Source: Lutibacter maritimus (lineage in GTDB: Bacteria > Bacteroidota > Bacteroidia > Flavobacteriales > Flavobacteriaceae). Taken from it: a stretch of 64,000 bases of DNA. The notes beneath the pieces were generated by a model, which was not told the DNA's origin, searched no databases, and saw only the letters and a program-made list of their open reading frames with translations. The position numbers were made by a program, and so were the translations under genes. Positions within the stretch are counted from its first letter, which is position 1. Every line of letters starts with the position of its first letter. The DNA lies in contig NZ_FOZP01000002.1 in NCBI RefSeq assembly GCF_900116115.1, positions 394,122 to 458,121 of the forward strand, in the 5' to 3' direction. Positions 36,548-43,745 of this stretch are shown here, piece by piece.

Positions 36548-37656
36548 TTAAAAAGCGTTTCTATTTTTGTTTTTAATTGCTTTCCATGAATATTACTTGC
36601 AATTATTTTTCCAGTTTCATCAATTAAAAAATTAGTTGGTAAAGCTGTAATTCCAAATTCAATAGAAATAGGTGTTTTAAAACCTTCAACGCTTGACACA
36701 TTTGGCCAAATTCTTTGGTCTTTTTCAATAGCTTTTAACCAACTTTCAGATTTTGAGTCTAAAGAAATTCCATAAATTTCAAATCCTTTTGAATTGTAAT
36801 TATCATATAGCTCATTTAATAATTTACTTTCAGTTCTGCAAGGCGGACACCAACTTGCCCAAAAATCAATTAAAGTATATTTTTTACGCACACTATCTAA
36901 CTCAATAATAGTTCCCGTAGTATCGGTCATTTTTATGTTAGAAATTATACTTCCAATACTCGTTTTTTCTAATAACTGAACACGTTGCTTTAATTTTTTA
37001 GTAATTTCTATAGTTGGATATTTTTCTTCAAAACTAGTTGTTAATTCTTTATAAAATAGTAAATTTTCTTCAGCATTCCAACGTATTGAAGTTGGATAAA
37101 TAGCTATAGAAGTTCCCATTTTATCTTTAATAAAATTGGTTAACTCATTAATGTGTTTTTTGTAGTTTTCAACTTCAAGCTCGCGTAATTCAGCAATTTC
37201 GTTTTCACTAGCGGTTTTTTGAGCTTCTTTAATTTGATTTCTTACAGATTTTACCAATCGGTTTAATGATTCATTTCTAAAAGTTTCATATGCATTTAAT
37301 AAATCGGTATCTGGTGAACCTTTAATTGTAATATTTTCAATGTTCTTTCCTTTTAATACAATATGTTGACCTTTGTCAATAGCCAATAAAACCGTTTTTT
37401 TATCATCAAAATTTAAAGAATAAATAGCGGGTTCTAAAAAATAAACCGAATTAAATTCTCCATTTTTATTAATTTTTAATGTGTCAATAACTGTTGAATA
37501 ATTGTTTTGAATATCATCAATTATAGAGAGTACAACATAGTTTTCTTTTAAATTTAAAACTTTGCCTGAAATACTAAAAGTATCGTTATTTTTTTTTGTA
37601 CAGCCATTTAATAGAATAATAGTAACTAAAGTAACTAGCGATAATAAATTGCGCAT
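36544..37656 (-). CDS. TlpA-like thioredoxin lipoprotein
   Basis: The 370-residue protein starts at the ATG at 37656, giving a lipoprotein signal with lipobox LLNGC; a longer frame to 37698 lacks a signal at its start. A DUF4369-type N-terminal domain (about 28-110, ISGKVLNLKENYVVL) is followed by a helical linker and a C-terminal thioredoxin fold with active site FWASWCPPCRTESKLL. The motif ITALPTNFLIDETG carries the cis-proline. It is a periplasm-facing disulfide reductase of the TlpA/ResA class. The gene lies 51 bases after cvpA on the same strand. Confidence 0.87.
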   Translation of the reverse strand: MRNLLSLVTLVTIILLNGCTKKNNDTFSISGKVLNLKENYVVLSIIDDIQNNYSTVIDTLKINKNGEFNSVYFLEPAIYSLNFDDKKTVLLAIDKGQHIVLKGKNIENITIKGSPDTDLLNAYETFRNESLNRLVKSVRNQIKEAQKTASENEIAELRELEVENYKKHINELTNFIKDKMGTSIAIYPTSIRWNAEENLLFYKELTTSFEEKYPTIEITKKLKQRVQLLEKTSIGSIISNIKMTDTTGTIIELDSVRKKYTLIDFWASWCPPCRTESKLLNELYDNYNSKGFEIYGISLDSKSESWLKAIEKDQRIWPNVSSVEGFKTPISIEFGITALPTNFLIDETGKIIASNIHGKQLKTKIETLFN

Positions 37657-37707
37657 ATATGAAATAAGATTTTTTAGCTTTGACGTTAGTTTATACAATT
37701 ACTAACA

Positions 37708-38232
37708 TTAATTTTCAGCAGAATTAGCTGTATCAATAGTTTTATCTTCATTAACTCGTAAAAAGTTTGGAAAAATTGCTGGAGCTAACATTTTAATTGG
37801 TTTGTATAAAATAGCATTTTCTTGCTCTTCATCGGAAACAAAAGGAATGGTATTATTTAATTTTGAAAAAACTATTAACACAATACTTAAAATTAACCCA
37901 ACTTTTAATACACCAAATGCGCCACCTAAAAATTTATTTAACAAGCCTAATGAAGCAAAATCTGCTATTTTGGTTAATAATTTTCCAATTAGGGCAATTA
38001 CTAAAACAATAATTGCAAAAGTAATTGAAAACGAAATTATTGTCACAAATTTTTCATCCCATTCAACCCTGTTTGCTAAAAAATTACCAATAAAATATGA
38101 GAAGTGAATAGCTCCGTAAACGCCTGCAATTAATGCTACTAAACTTGCAACTTCAACAAACAGACCCTTAAATAAACCTCTTATAAAACCAAAGAGTAAA
38201 AGTGCCGAAATTATAATATCAAAAGTATTCAT
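37708..38232 (-). CDS. CvpA-family membrane protein
   Basis: The 174-residue protein has four predicted TM helices and the CvpA-like pattern FDIIISALLLFGFIRGLFKG at the N-terminus. The GLLNKFLGGAFGVLKVGLILS segment leads into the last helix. CvpA proteins affect colicin V production in E. coli and envelope homeostasis elsewhere; the molecular role is not settled. I start at the ATG at 38232; an upstream ATG at 38256 adds eight polar residues and overlaps the divergent promoter. It lies upstream of the TlpA lipoprotein gene. Confidence 0.85.
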   Translation of the reverse strand: MNTFDIIISALLLFGFIRGLFKGLFVEVASLVALIAGVYGAIHFSYFIGNFLANRVEWDEKFVTIISFSITFAIIVLVIALIGKLLTKIADFASLGLLNKFLGGAFGVLKVGLILSIVLIVFSKLNNTIPFVSDEEQENAILYKPIKMLAPAIFPNFLRVNEDKTIDTANSAEN

Positions 38233-38242
38233 TTGGTTCTTT

Positions 38243-38275
38243 TTGTAAATATACATGAATCGATTTGTATATTTG
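38243..38275 (+). promoter_or_regulatory. Promoter of the 38297 gene
   Basis: TTG (38243-38245) and TATATTTG (38268-38275, exact TAnnTTTG match) are separated by 22 bases, within the range for Bacteroidota promoters. The -7 box lies 21 bases before the ATG, implying a short leader. Confidence 0.6.
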
Positions 38276-38296
38276 CCATCAAACTAAAAAATTCAA

Positions 38297-38650
38297 ATGT
38301 CTAGAGATCAAAAATTAAAAGAAGATTACGAGAAAATTCTCGAAATTTTAGCAGCTAAATTTGGTGATGGTGAAAAATTAAATGTTGATGCTATTATTTA
38401 TTTAATTGGTGTACAGGAACTTGGGCAAGGTGCAAGAGAGTTTAAAAAAGATGATAAAGTTAATTTAATGCATATAGCAATTTGCCGTTTGTTAGAGCCT
38501 TTTGGTTATTACGAATTTGATTTTTATGATGCAGATGGTTGGCCGCATTACAAAGTTTTAGAAGAATTACCTCCGTTAAAAACTGGCGAACAAACGGTAC
38601 TTATAAAAGAAGCAATTGTGTTGTATTTTAAAGCACAGGAACTTATTTAG
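38297..38650 (+). CDS. Conserved hypothetical protein, soluble, 117 residues
   Basis: I do not recognise a named domain. The protein is soluble, acidic and helix-rich at the start (EDYEKILEILAAKFGDGEKL). The middle reads AIIYLIGVQELGQG and HIAICRLLEPFGYYEFDFYD, with no signal peptide or TM. A compact aromatic patch (DADGWPHYK) is notable. It has its own promoter, is divergent from cvpA, and its stop overlaps the convergent SDR gene by four bases. Codon use resembles the neighbours. Its context suggests a flavobacterial core protein of unknown function. Confidence 0.75.
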   Translation: MSRDQKLKEDYEKILEILAAKFGDGEKLNVDAIIYLIGVQELGQGAREFKKDDKVNLMHIAICRLLEPFGYYEFDFYDADGWPHYKVLEELPPLKTGEQTVLIKEAIVLYFKAQELI

Positions 38651-39441
38651 GTAACAGCCATTTTTCGAATCATTTTAGCTAATAATTTTGGGAAAAAGCG
38701 TTTTAAATAAATGGCAGATTTTTCTCTAAAACCTGCTATGTACACTTCATTTTTTTCTTTTGAAACGGCCTTTAATAATTTTTTAGAAAAATATGCTGGA
38801 GATAAACCGTTATTGGTAGCAATATCCATTTTATTTTGAGCAGTGCCATTTCCAGTTAATGCATTCATAGAAATATTGGTTTTTACATAGCCAGGACACG
38901 CTAATGTTACTTTTATGTTGTATTGATGTGTTTCGGCTCGTAAACTATCAAAAAAGCCGTGTAATGCGTGTTTTGAAGCAGAATACGATGAACGAACTGG
39001 TGTTGCAACTTTGCCAACAACACTAGTAATTACAACAAATTGTCCAGATTTTTGAGCAATAAAATGAGGTAAAAGCGCTTTGGATAATGCAATGGTGCCA
39101 AAATAATTAATAGCCATAATTCTTCTATCAACTTCAATTGCAGTGTCAATAGCTTTTGAACGTTGACTTATACCACCGTTATTAAACAGAATATCTATTT
39201 TTCCATAAAGTAACATAGCTTCATCAACTTTAGAAGGTAAGGTTTGATATTTTTCTAAATCTAGCGGAATAATTTTTATTTCAGATGAAGCATCACATTC
39301 ATTCTTCACTTTTTCTAATTCAGCAATATTTCTAGATGATAAAATCAATTTAGTGTTCAGTTTTGAAAGCTCCATTGCTAAAGATTTTCCAATGCCTGAT
39401 GATGCACCAGTAATCCAAATTACTTTATTTGTAAAATTCAT
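38647..39441 (-). CDS. Short-chain dehydrogenase/reductase (SDR)
   Basis: The 264-residue classical SDR has the cofactor motif TGASSGIGKSLA, the NNGG motif (LFNNGGISQRS), and the catalytic YSASKHALHGFF (Tyr-x-x-x-Lys) preceded by the serine in ITSVVGKV. The C-terminal part (YLKRFFPKLLAKMIRK) is basic and amphipathic, suggesting loose membrane association as in the DhrS7-like branch. Substrate unknown. It converges with the 117-residue protein gene. The start ATG at 39441 lies opposite the divergent TlpA gene. Confidence 0.88.
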   Translation of the reverse strand: MNFTNKVIWITGASSGIGKSLAMELSKLNTKLILSSRNIAELEKVKNECDASSEIKIIPLDLEKYQTLPSKVDEAMLLYGKIDILFNNGGISQRSKAIDTAIEVDRRIMAINYFGTIALSKALLPHFIAQKSGQFVVITSVVGKVATPVRSSYSASKHALHGFFDSLRAETHQYNIKVTLACPGYVKTNISMNALTGNGTAQNKMDIATNNGLSPAYFSKKLLKAVSKEKNEVYIAGFREKSAIYLKRFFPKLLAKMIRKMAVT

Positions 39442-39518
39442 AAGAAGTTGTTTTATGCAAAATAATAAAAATAGTTACATTTGGTTTAATTATTGATTGT
39501 TTCAACAAAAAAATTATC

Positions 39519-40877
39519 ATGTTCAAAAAAATTATATTCAGCTTATTTTTAATTTCATTCGTTGCTCAAAGTCAAAATGTTGTTAAAGGAACATTCACTG
39601 GAGTAAACGAAAATAAATGGGTTATTTTATATCAACTTAAAGGAGTTAATCAAAATTACATTGCAAATGCTGATGTGGTTTCTGGAAAATTTAGCTTTAA
39701 TATTCCAGAAAATACACCAAAAGGGATGTATAGATTAACGTACGATATAGAAAATAGTGGTTTTGTTGATATTTTATATAATAATGAATCTGTAGAAATT
39801 GAATTTAATCCTAAAAACCAGGCTGAAACGTTAAAAATTATAGCCTCTGAAGAAAATAAATTATACTATAATTATTTAAATGAAATAGAAGTAATGCGTC
39901 AAAAGCTGGATGCTATTCAGTTATCTTTTTTTAGAACTGATGATGAAAAGCAAAAAGAATCTTTAAAAGCAGATTATTCTTCAGCGTATGAGCTATTTAA
40001 AAATGTGCAAACAAAATTTGAGATAGCATCTGTTGGTAAATTGGCAAATCATTTTATAAAGGCAAATCAAAAATATTATGCGCCAACAATTATTAACACG
40101 CCACAAGAATATTTAAACAGTGAAAGACAACATTTTTTTGATTTTATAAATTTCAATGATAATGAGCTTAGAAACGCTGTTTTTATCAATCAAAAAATAA
40201 TAGAATATGTGTTTTATTTAAGTCAATCTGATGATGCACAAGTACAAACTGTTTTGTACAAAAATGCCGTTATAGATGTGCTACAAAAAATTGGTGAAAA
40301 TAATGCATTGGCTAGTGAAGTTTCGGCTACTTTAATGTTGGCTTTTACTCAAATACAAAATGTTACTTTGGTAGATTTTATGTTAGAATCTATTTATAAA
40401 AAATTACCAAAAGAATTTATTGATGAAGCACTTGTTGTAGAGGTTGAAAGTAAAATGAAGTTATCAATAGGTAAAATTGCTCCTGATTTTTCTTGGGAAC
40501 AAAATGGGAAACAACAAAAATTATCTGATATAAATGTTTCAGACACTTACATTTTGGTTTTTTGGAGTACCACTTGTTCGCATTGTTTAGTTGAAGTACC
40601 AGAATTATATGAGTACACAAAGAATAACAAAAATATTCATGTAATTGCAGTTTCTTTAGAAAATGATGAATTGGGATTTAAAGTTTATTCGGAGAAATTT
40701 ACAAAATGGACCAATGTTTTAGGACTTGAAAAATGGCAAAACAACATTGCTAAACAATACAATATAACATCAACTCCAACATATTTTGTGTTAGATGCTT
40801 CGAAAACAATTATCGCAAAACCTGACCACATTCAGGATGTAAAAGCATTTTTATTAGAAAATAGCTCACCGAAATAA
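39519..40877 (+). CDS. TlpA-family disulfide reductase with DUF4369-type N-terminus
   Basis: The 452-residue protein has a signal peptide (ending VAQSQ) without lipobox. The N-terminal beta domain (about 20-115, VVKGTFTGVNENKWVILYQL) is of the DUF4369 type. A long helical middle follows, then a C-terminal thioredoxin fold with active site FWSTTCSHCLVEVPELY and cis-proline region ITSTPTYFVLD. The active site CSHC differs from the CGPC/CPPC of the other two TlpA proteins here, which usually alters redox potential. A -7-like TACATTTG at 39476 precedes it, and a terminator follows. Confidence 0.87.
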   Translation: MFKKIIFSLFLISFVAQSQNVVKGTFTGVNENKWVILYQLKGVNQNYIANADVVSGKFSFNIPENTPKGMYRLTYDIENSGFVDILYNNESVEIEFNPKNQAETLKIIASEENKLYYNYLNEIEVMRQKLDAIQLSFFRTDDEKQKESLKADYSSAYELFKNVQTKFEIASVGKLANHFIKANQKYYAPTIINTPQEYLNSERQHFFDFINFNDNELRNAVFINQKIIEYVFYLSQSDDAQVQTVLYKNAVIDVLQKIGENNALASEVSATLMLAFTQIQNVTLVDFMLESIYKKLPKEFIDEALVVEVESKMKLSIGKIAPDFSWEQNGKQQKLSDINVSDTYILVFWSTTCSHCLVEVPELYEYTKNNKNIHVIAVSLENDELGFKVYSEKFTKWTNVLGLEKWQNNIAKQYNITSTPTYFVLDASKTIIAKPDHIQDVKAFLLENSSPK

Positions 40878-40879
40878 AT

Positions 40880-40918
40880 AAAAAGCCTTCAATATTTTAT
40901 TTGTATTGAAGGCTTTTT
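40880..40918. terminator. Bidirectional rho-independent terminator
   Basis: A perfect 15-bp inverted repeat (40880-40894 with 40904-40918) has a 9-base loop, GC core AGCCTTCAAT, and A/T-runs on both sides. It lies between the convergent TlpA and NifX-like genes. Confidence 0.92.
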
Positions 40919-40926
40919 TATTTGTT

Positions 40927-41307
40927 TTAATGGCTGCATTGATGTCCATGACTGTGCTCATGTTCGTGATGCATACAGCTTTCGCCACTATCAATTACTT
41001 TACCATCAAGGTAATTATTAACTATTTCCATGGTATTTCCAGAACAACCTCTAACAACTTCAATGTTACATTTATTAAGTACATTTATGGCACCAGTTCC
41101 AATACCGCCAGCCAACATAGTTGTAACGCCATGCTCTGCTAAAACACTTGCAATGTTAGATTTGCATCCGCAACCTTGTTCGGCAATTAAAGTTTCTACA
41201 GATACAATTTTATTATTAAAAATTGAATAAATTTCGTAATGATCACAATGTCCAAAGTGATCTTCAAGTTGACTGTTTATATCAACGGGTATTGCTATTT
41301 TTTTCAT
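40927..41307 (-). CDS. NifX/NifB-C-terminal-like (dinitrogenase iron-molybdenum cofactor) protein
   Basis: The 126-residue protein has the family start KIAIPVDINSQLEDHFGHCDHYEIYSI in shortened form, then EQGCGCKSN, AGGIGTGAINVL and VRGCSGNTMEIV. It ends in a His-rich tail (HHEHEHSHGHQC), suggesting metal binding. Family members bind Fe-S or Mo-Fe clusters; in non-diazotrophs they are small accessory proteins of unknown function, often paired with DUF134 regulators as here. No nif genes are present. It follows the DUF134 gene by 23 bases on the same strand. Confidence 0.85.
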   Translation of the reverse strand: MKKIAIPVDINSQLEDHFGHCDHYEIYSIFNNKIVSVETLIAEQGCGCKSNIASVLAEHGVTTMLAGGIGTGAINVLNKCNIEVVRGCSGNTMEIVNNYLDGKVIDSGESCMHHEHEHSHGHQCSH

Positions 41308-41330
41308 TTTAAAATTATTTTAGCGATTTA

Positions 41331-41738
41331 TTATTTGTTTAAATTTATTAATTCATTTGGATGACAATCTTCTGTTTCCTCACAATCAGCTTGAGTTTTA
41401 TCGGCTTCAATTAGTTTATGACATTTTCTACATCTGTACCAATCTTGCGCTAATTCGTAATTTCCACCTTCAATAACAATTGCTTTTCCTTCAACAAATG
41501 CTTTTGATATTGTTTTTAAGGCTTTGTTATAAATTCTTGTAAGTGTTGGTCTAGAAACACTCATTAAAGCAGCAGCCTCTTTTTGTTCCATATTTTCATA
41601 ATTTACTAACCGAATACTTTCGTATTCTTCAAAAGTTAAATTAAGAGCTTCAACTTTACAGCGTGGAATACCAAAAGGTTTAAATCCTTTCATTAAAGGA
41701 GGTTGAGAAATTGTTCTGTTTTTTTCTGGTCGTGCCAT
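41331..41738 (-). CDS. DUF134 family DNA-binding protein
   Basis: The 135-residue protein matches DUF134: ARPEKNRTI at the N-terminus, FKPFGIPRCKVEALNLTFEEYESIRL, and a sigma-region-4-like helix-turn-helix (EQKEAAALMSVSRPTLTRIYN). The C-terminus carries a cysteine cluster (YRCRKCHKL, DCEETEDCHP) that may hold a metal or Fe-S centre. It is the first gene of a pair with the NifX-like protein. A perfect 16-bp palindrome sits immediately upstream inside its promoter, suggesting autoregulation, perhaps metal-responsive. The regulatory role is inferred. Confidence 0.85.
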   Translation of the reverse strand: MARPEKNRTISQPPLMKGFKPFGIPRCKVEALNLTFEEYESIRLVNYENMEQKEAAALMSVSRPTLTRIYNKALKTISKAFVEGKAIVIEGGNYELAQDWYRCRKCHKLIEADKTQADCEETEDCHPNELINLNK

Positions 41739-41755
41739 TCTTTGTGTTTATTATA

Positions 41756-41786
41756 CAAATATAATGAACGTACGTTCATAAAACAA
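41756..41786 (-). promoter_or_regulatory. Promoter of DUF134-NifX operon
   Basis: On the minus strand TTG (41786-41784) and TATATTTG (41763-41756) are separated by exactly 20 bases. The -7 box is an exact TAnnTTTG match, 17 bases before the ATG. The spacer contains the 16-bp palindrome. Confidence 0.65.
41764..41779. promoter_or_regulatory. Perfect 16-bp palindrome, candidate operator between divergent promoters
   Basis: ATGAACGTACGTTCAT is a perfect palindrome. It abuts the -7 box of the DUF134 gene inside its promoter spacer and covers the -33 position expected for the divergent thioesterase gene. A protein bound here could block both. The form (TGAACGTACGTTCA) resembles dimer sites of TetR- or other HTH-family repressors; DUF134 itself is the nearest candidate. 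Confidence 0.6.
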
Positions 41787-41797
41787 TAATAATTATT

Positions 41798-41805
41798 TAT
41801 ATTTG
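41798..41805 (+). promoter_or_regulatory. -7 element of the thioesterase promoter
   Basis: TATATTTG is an exact TAnnTTTG match, 16 bases before the ATG at 41822. The expected -33 position reads TTC rather than TTG and lies in the palindrome. Confidence 0.5.
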
Positions 41806-41821
41806 CTGAAATATTTTTTTA

Positions 41822-42217
41822 ATGTCAAATACTATCAATAATTCTGTAACAAGTCAGTTTAAAGTTGTTTTTCCTACTGCTTTAAACAATCACGAAACGT
41901 TGTTTGGAGGTGAAGCTTTAAAATGGATGGATGAAGTTGCGTATATTGCTGCCGTTAGGTTTACCAGAAAAAAAATGGTGACTGTTTGTACTGATAAAAT
42001 TAAATTTTTACAACCTATAAAGTCTGGTTCAATAGTTGAAATTGTAGGGAAAGTAATAAAGGTTAGTGCCGTTAAAATTGATGTTTTGGTTGAAATTTAT
42101 ATGGAAGAAATGTTTGATGAAAAAAGACTAAAAGCAATTAGTGGCGTGTTTACATTTGCTGCAGTAAATAATAAAAATAAGCCAATAGCAATTGTAGATA
42201 TTGCGCAGAGCAATTAA
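41822..42217 (+). CDS. Acyl-CoA thioesterase, hotdog fold (YciA-like)
   Basis: The 131-residue protein has the hotdog acyl-CoA thioesterase pattern: NNHETLFGGEALKWMDEVAYIAA (substrate-binding helix) and TVCTDKIKFLQPIKSGSIVEIVG. It lacks a signal peptide and acts in the cytoplasm, hydrolysing acyl-CoA to free acid and CoA. Chain-length preference cannot be read from sequence. It is divergent from DUF134 with a shared intergenic palindrome, and converges with yraN, overlapping it by four bases. Confidence 0.87.
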   Translation: MSNTINNSVTSQFKVVFPTALNNHETLFGGEALKWMDEVAYIAAVRFTRKKMVTVCTDKIKFLQPIKSGSIVEIVGKVIKVSAVKIDVLVEIYMEEMFDEKRLKAISGVFTFAAVNNKNKPIAIVDIAQSN

Positions 42218-42573
42218 AAATAAAGGAAAGCATCTTTTAAATGCTGTATATCAAATTTGTCTTTATTTTTTAAGATTGCAATAATATCAAATCGGACTTC
42301 TACGTCTAAATTTTTTGAAATCACATATTCATTAATGGCTTCAACTAATAATTGAATTTTCTTTTGGTTAACAAAATCTTGTGGATTTCCAAAATAATCT
42401 GATGAGCGCGTTTTTACTTCAACAACTGCCAATATTCCTTTTTTTAAGGCAATAATATCAACTTCAGCTTTTTTAAATCGCCAGTTTTTTTCTAAAATCT
42501 TATAATTATTTTTTTGAAGAAAATCTAAAGCAATTTCTTCCCCTTTAGTGCCTAATTCATTGTGTGTAGCCAT
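42214..42573 (-). CDS. YraN family (UPF0102) nuclease-fold protein
   Basis: The 119-residue protein shows the UPF0102 pattern: GTKGEEIALDFLQKNNYKILEKNW, then KAEVDIIALKKGILAVVEVKTRSS. The acid and lysine residues (Glu, Asp, Glu-x-Lys) form a Holliday-junction-resolvase-like active site. Function remains uncharacterised; members are thought to act in DNA processing. It starts three bases after the stop of the LD-carboxypeptidase gene and is therefore in an operon with it. Confidence 0.88.
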   Translation of the reverse strand: MATHNELGTKGEEIALDFLQKNNYKILEKNWRFKKAEVDIIALKKGILAVVEVKTRSSDYFGNPQDFVNQKKIQLLVEAINEYVISKNLDVEVRFDIIAILKNKDKFDIQHLKDAFLYF

Positions 42574-42576
42574 TTT

Positions 42577-43602
42577 TTATTCGCTAAATTTTACAACTGA
42601 AAATTCTTTAGTAACATATAAATCAACTTCTCGGCCTAAAATTAAAGCATTGTTTTCAACATCATGCCCTGCAGGAAAATCAAATAAAATTGGAAAATCG
42701 TATTCTTTAGTAATATCCAAAACCAGTTCTTCAATAGTTTGCCCCCAAGGTGTAGTGTTTTTTCTAATTTTGGTCATTCCTCCAACAATTAAACCTTTGC
42801 AATTATCAAAATATCCAGCACGTTTTAAGGCATATAGCATTCTATCAATTTGATAATGATATTCACCAATTTCTTCAATAAATAAAATTTTATTATCAGT
42901 GTTTATAGAAGATTTTGAACCTAATAAACTTTGTAAAATAGATAAGTTTCCACCAACAAGTTGTCCTTTTACGTGCCCCATTTTATTATAGTTTGATTCT
43001 TTTACAGAATAGGTTAGTGGCTCTCCAAACAAGGCTTTTTTAAAGGATGCAATAGAAGGTTTGTTTTTTTCTTCGTTAAAATCCATACTTGTTCCTAATA
43101 TTGCGTGCAAGGTTTCAAAACCTAAATTATGTAAATGGCTATGTAACACTGTAATGTCAGAATATCCAATAATCCATTTCGGATTTTTTTTAAAATTTGT
43201 AAAATCAGCAGCATCAATAATTCTTACAGTTCCGTAACCACCTCTGGCACACCAAATTGCTTTTACGTTTTTATTGTCAAGTACTTCTTGAAAATCGTTT
43301 AAACGTTCTTGATCTGTACCTGCAAAATGATTTGTTTGGTTAAATGTATTTTTTCCAATAATAACGTTTAAACCCCAACTTTCTGCCAATTCTTTAGCTT
43401 TTAAAATAGGCGATTTATCTTTAATAATTCCTGCAGTTGCTACAATTGCAATGGTGTCTCCAGCTTTTAAGTACGGAGGTTTTATCAATTTATTAGTCAT
43501 TTTTTGAAACTGTTCTTGATGATTTGTTGTGTTTGAAAAGGCATAATAAAAAACACTTAAAATTAAAACCGTGCATAGCCATATTTTATTTCTGTTTAAC
43601 AT
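42577..43602 (-). CDS. LD-carboxypeptidase (peptidase S66) with N-terminal membrane anchor/signal
   Basis: The 341-residue protein has an S66 domain from about residue 38 (LKAGDTIAIVATAG). The catalytic serine motif is IIGYSDITVLHSHLH, with VRIIDAADF before it, IEEIGEYHYQIDRML for the glutamate and FDFPAGHDVEN for the histidine. It should cleave the L-Lys/DAP-D-Ala bond of murein tetrapeptides. Unlike E. coli LdcA (cytoplasmic), this form has a hydrophobic stretch at about 7-22 (IWLCTVLILSVFYYAF), suggesting export or membrane anchoring. A start at the ATG at 43500 would give the bare cytoplasmic enzyme; I cannot choose definitely. It is followed by yraN. Confidence 0.87.
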   Translation of the reverse strand: MLNRNKIWLCTVLILSVFYYAFSNTTNHQEQFQKMTNKLIKPPYLKAGDTIAIVATAGIIKDKSPILKAKELAESWGLNVIIGKNTFNQTNHFAGTDQERLNDFQEVLDNKNVKAIWCARGGYGTVRIIDAADFTNFKKNPKWIIGYSDITVLHSHLHNLGFETLHAILGTSMDFNEEKNKPSIASFKKALFGEPLTYSVKESNYNKMGHVKGQLVGGNLSILQSLLGSKSSINTDNKILFIEEIGEYHYQIDRMLYALKRAGYFDNCKGLIVGGMTKIRKNTTPWGQTIEELVLDITKEYDFPILFDFPAGHDVENNALILGREVDLYVTKEFSVVKFSE

Positions 43603-43716
43603 ACCAAGCGTTTTTTAGTAAATTTAATATAAATAAGCAGATTGTCAAATAAATCAAATACAATCATTTTATTATAAAACAGTGTTTAAACAACTATTAA
43701 AATCAACAATAATGCC

Positions 43717-43724
43717 TATTTTTG
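43717..43724 (+). promoter_or_regulatory. -7 element of metG promoter
   Basis: TATTTTTG is an exact TAnnTTTG match, 21 bases before the metG ATG. No TTG sits at the right distance upstream. Confidence 0.5.
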
Positions 43725-43745
43725 TGCTTTCTTAAATAAATTTTG

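Noticed and set aside
40927-41307. NifX-like protein as evidence of nitrogen fixation
   Set aside because: No nifH/D/K/E/N/B is present, and such small NifX-like proteins are common in non-fixing bacteria.
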